Shown here in pieces: positions 62,344 through 64,000 of a stretch of 64,000 nt of DNA (within the stretch, counting starts at the first letter, position 1; each line of letters opens with the position of its first letter). The DNA comes from Gordonia sp. X0973. GTDB lineage: Bacteria; Actinomycetota; Actinomycetes; Mycobacteriales; Mycobacteriaceae. The notes under the pieces are model-generated. The model ran no database searches and had not been told where the DNA came from. It saw only the letters and a list, made by a program, of their open reading frames with translations. The stretch is taken from assembly GCF_013348785.1 (NCBI RefSeq), contig NZ_CP054691.1, forward strand, positions 3,472,001 to 3,536,000, given 5' to 3'. The position numbers and the translations under genes are program-made.

Positions 62344-63170
62344 CCACCCTCACCAACCCCGTGGTGCCGGTCTCGCCCACCAGCCTGTGGCGCCAATCGT
62401 GGATCATGGTCAAGCGCAACCTGATCCACACCAAACGCATGCCGGAGATGCTGGCCGACGTGACGTTCCAGCCGATCATGTTCGTGCTGCTCTTCGCGTT
62501 CGTCTTCGGTTCGGCCGTCGCGATCCCCGGCGGCGGGAACTACAAAGAGTTCCTGCTCCCGGGCATCATGGGCCAGACGATCGCCTTCACCGCGTTCATC
62601 GTCGCCAACGGAGTCACCGCCGACCTCGACAAGGGGATCATCGACCGGTTCCGGTCGCTGCCGATCCACCAGTCGTCGGTCATCGTCGGCCGGGCGATCG
62701 CCGCGTTGCTGCACAGTTCCATCGGGATCGTCGTCATGGCGATCACCGGCCTCGCGATCGGCTGGCGGATCCGTACCTCGGTTCCCGAGGCGGTCCTCGG
62801 CTTCGCCCTCGTCCTCCTCTTCGGCTTCGCGATGATCTGGTTCGGCCTGCTCGTCGGCTCCTGGTTGAAGAGCGTCGAGGCGGTGAACGGCTTCATGTTC
62901 ACCACACTCTTCCCGATCACCTTCCTGTCCAACGCCTTCGTCCCGACGGCCGGTATGCCGACGTGGCTGCGGACGATCGCCGACTGGAACCCCATCTCGG
63001 CGCTGGTCCAGGCGATGCGCGTGTTGTGGGGCAACGGCCACCCGGCAGCCGCGGGGGCACCGTGGCCGCTCGTGCACCCGGTGTGGGCCACGATCATCTG
63101 GTCGGTCGCCCTGACCGCGATCATCGCGCCCATCGCCATCCGCGCCTATTATCGCCGCACCACCGACTGA
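62340..63170 (+). CDS. DrrB-like ABC-2 type permease
   Basis: A 276-residue membrane protein with six hydrophobic segments (FQPIMFVLLFAFVFGSAVAI, TIAFTAFIVANGVTADL, ALLHSSIGIVVMAITGLAI, GFALVLLFGFAMIWFGLLVG, FMFTTLFPITFLSNAF, IIWSVALTAIIAPIAI). The ABC-2 motif LFPITFLSNAFVPTAGMPTW is typical for DrrB proteins. Translationally coupled to the ATPase gene. Confidence 0.94.
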   Translation: MTTLTNPVVPVSPTSLWRQSWIMVKRNLIHTKRMPEMLADVTFQPIMFVLLFAFVFGSAVAIPGGGNYKEFLLPGIMGQTIAFTAFIVANGVTADLDKGIIDRFRSLPIHQSSVIVGRAIAALLHSSIGIVVMAITGLAIGWRIRTSVPEAVLGFALVLLFGFAMIWFGLLVGSWLKSVEAVNGFMFTTLFPITFLSNAFVPTAGMPTWLRTIADWNPISALVQAMRVLWGNGHPAAAGAPWPLVHPVWATIIWSVALTAIIAPIAIRAYYRRTTD

Positions 63171-63191
63171 CTTCGGGCTGGTAGGGATCTC

Positions 63192-63228
63192 TTTGATGTT
63201 TGGTCCGGAATCCGGACCAAACATCAAA
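63192..63228. terminator. Bidirectional hairpin between ABC permease and ROK gene
   Basis: Perfect 18-bp arms with a single central base (63192-63209 and 63211-63228; core GGTCCGGAATCCGGACC). In practice the stem folds with a small loop. A T/A-rich start (TTTGATG) supports termination in both directions. Confidence 0.85.
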
Positions 63229-63234
63229 CTCCCG

Positions 63235-64000
63235 TCAGCTGGTGATCGCGATGGCGCCGAGCGGGTCGGCGTAGAGCGCGTCGAGGGACACGGCTCCGGC
63301 GGCCTGCTGCTGCACGGTCACCCCGGCCCGGGAGACACGGACGTCTCGCTTGGCCGTCACACTCGTGTCGCGGATGACCTTCGCGACGATCGGCAGGGTC
63401 TGCGACGCGTCGGTGAAAGCCTGGCCGCCGAGGACCACGTGGTCGGGGTTGAAGATGTCGGCGATCAGTGCCACCGCCCGCCCGAGGACTTCGGCGCGCT
63501 CGACGAGGATCTCCCGGGCCGTCTCGTCGCCGTTGCGGGCGGCTTCGTGCACGTCGGCGATCTCGGTGACGGTGAGCCCGGCTGCGCGGGCGGCCGCGAC
63601 GATCCCGGTATCGCTGGTGGCGGCCTCGAGCTGCCCGGTGCGATGCGGGTCGAGTAGCGTCGTCGCGCCGACCGGGAAGTGACCGATCACCGGCGGACCG
63701 GCGCTGGGGGTGTGCACCGAGCCGTCGACGCTGAATGCGACGCCGACCATTTCGCGGGCGTAGAAGTACAGGAAGCTGGAACGCTGCGCGGGATTGGCCA
63801 CCAGCTCCGCGGCGGCCATCGCCTCGACGTGGCTCGCGACCGATACCGGATAACCCAGGACCTGGGCGAAGACCCGGCCGACGGGGGCCTGCGACCAGCC
63901 GAGGCGCGGATGGTCGACGACCCCGCCGTCGTGGACGCGGCCGCCGAGCGTGACGCCGACCCAGCGGATCTCCCGCCCGCGCCACCTGGCGAGGAAGCCG
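63235..64000 (-). CDS. ROK-family protein, 5' end outside the window
   Basis: The C-terminal ~255 residues of a ROK regulator/kinase. ROK features visible are YPVSVASHVEAMAAAE (sugar-binding NDV-like region), REMVGVAFSVDGSV and NPDHVVLGGQAFT. In the usual zinc-finger position (GHxPV...CxCGxxGCxE) this protein reads VIGHFPVGATTLLDPHRTG then QLEA, so the Cys ligands are missing. It may be a repressor that has lost the structural zinc. The reading frame is open to the window edge. Confidence 0.85.
   Translation of the reverse strand, partial: GFLARWRGREIRWVGVTLGGRVHDGGVVDHPRLGWSQAPVGRVFAQVLGYPVSVASHVEAMAAAELVANPAQRSSFLYFYAREMVGVAFSVDGSVHTPSAGPPVIGHFPVGATTLLDPHRTGQLEAATSDTGIVAAARAAGLTVTEIADVHEAARNGDETAREILVERAEVLGRAVALIADIFNPDHVVLGGQAFTDASQTLPIVAKVIRDTSVTAKRDVRVSRAGVTVQQQAAGAVSLDALYADPLGAIAITS

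Overview
The window is high-GC actinobacterial DNA. Gene content fits a mycolic-acid actinomycete, most likely Gordonia (inference). Indicators are CYP153-type alkane oxidation genes, FadD/FadA/FadB fatty-acid genes, an F420-type oxidoreductase, an mmsA-mmsB valine-catabolism pair, and an envelope block resembling the M. tuberculosis Rv0224c-Rv0226c neighbourhood. No rRNA, canonical tRNA, CRISPR array or phage module was recognised.

Left third (1-22.3 kb): nested mobile DNA carrying an alkane-oxidation operon. One IS256-family transposase gene is split three ways. An IS21 element (146-2355) sits in it with a 5-bp target duplication. Further on it is split by a 19,250-bp composite transposon (2946-22195) bounded by two near-identical inverted IS3-family copies with a 3-bp duplication ACG at the outer ends. 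Removing both insertions restores the IS256 reading frame up to its stop at 22297-22299. The composite carries older IS21 debris, an AraC regulator, and a tight operon: ferredoxin, CYP153, ferredoxin reductase, a second P450, a transglutaminase-like protein, an aldehyde dehydrogenase, an SDR, a BtrH-like protein and an AlkK-like acyl-CoA ligase. A degenerate transposase and a TetR/DHA2 exporter pair follow. The operon encodes a plausible route from terminal alkane hydroxylation to acyl-CoA. The second P450, the transglutaminase-like and the BtrH-like proteins are not explained by that route.

22.3-30.5 kb: accessory region. A 5'-truncated PycTM-like (Pycsar effector) remnant, a multi-membrane-segment protein with a possible lysozyme-like domain, a broken Uma2 gene, and a two-gene unit coding for a TIG/metzincin metalloprotease-like protein and a beta-sandwich partner. 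Then a DHFR-family reductase with a small partner, a TetR gene behind a tetO-like palindrome, and an HxlR regulator.

30.7-43.9 kb: mostly housekeeping and metabolic genes: an NAD(P)-binding protein, a solute-binding-like protein, a PPOX/F420 protein, LysR with mmsA-mmsB, SnoaL-like and SCO6745-family proteins, tandem Uma2 genes on a 680-bp duplication, a SWIM/SNF2 helicase, and a 55-aa Gly/Pro/Arg-rich ORF with a strong terminator. A dispersed repeat at 32.8 kb also appears to have invaded the coding sequence of a membrane protein at 49.2 kb.

44.0-53.5 kb: FadD-type ligase, methyltransferase, TetR, GT4 glycosyltransferase, a large membrane protein, CitE-like lyase, flippase and polysaccharide deacetylase (cell-envelope genes). 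53.6-64 kb: a slipin preceded by a tRNA-like cloverleaf, a secreted protein, fadB-fadA with a divergent double-domain TetR, a class III adenylate cyclase, a DrrAB-like ABC exporter and a partial ROK gene with a degenerate zinc motif.
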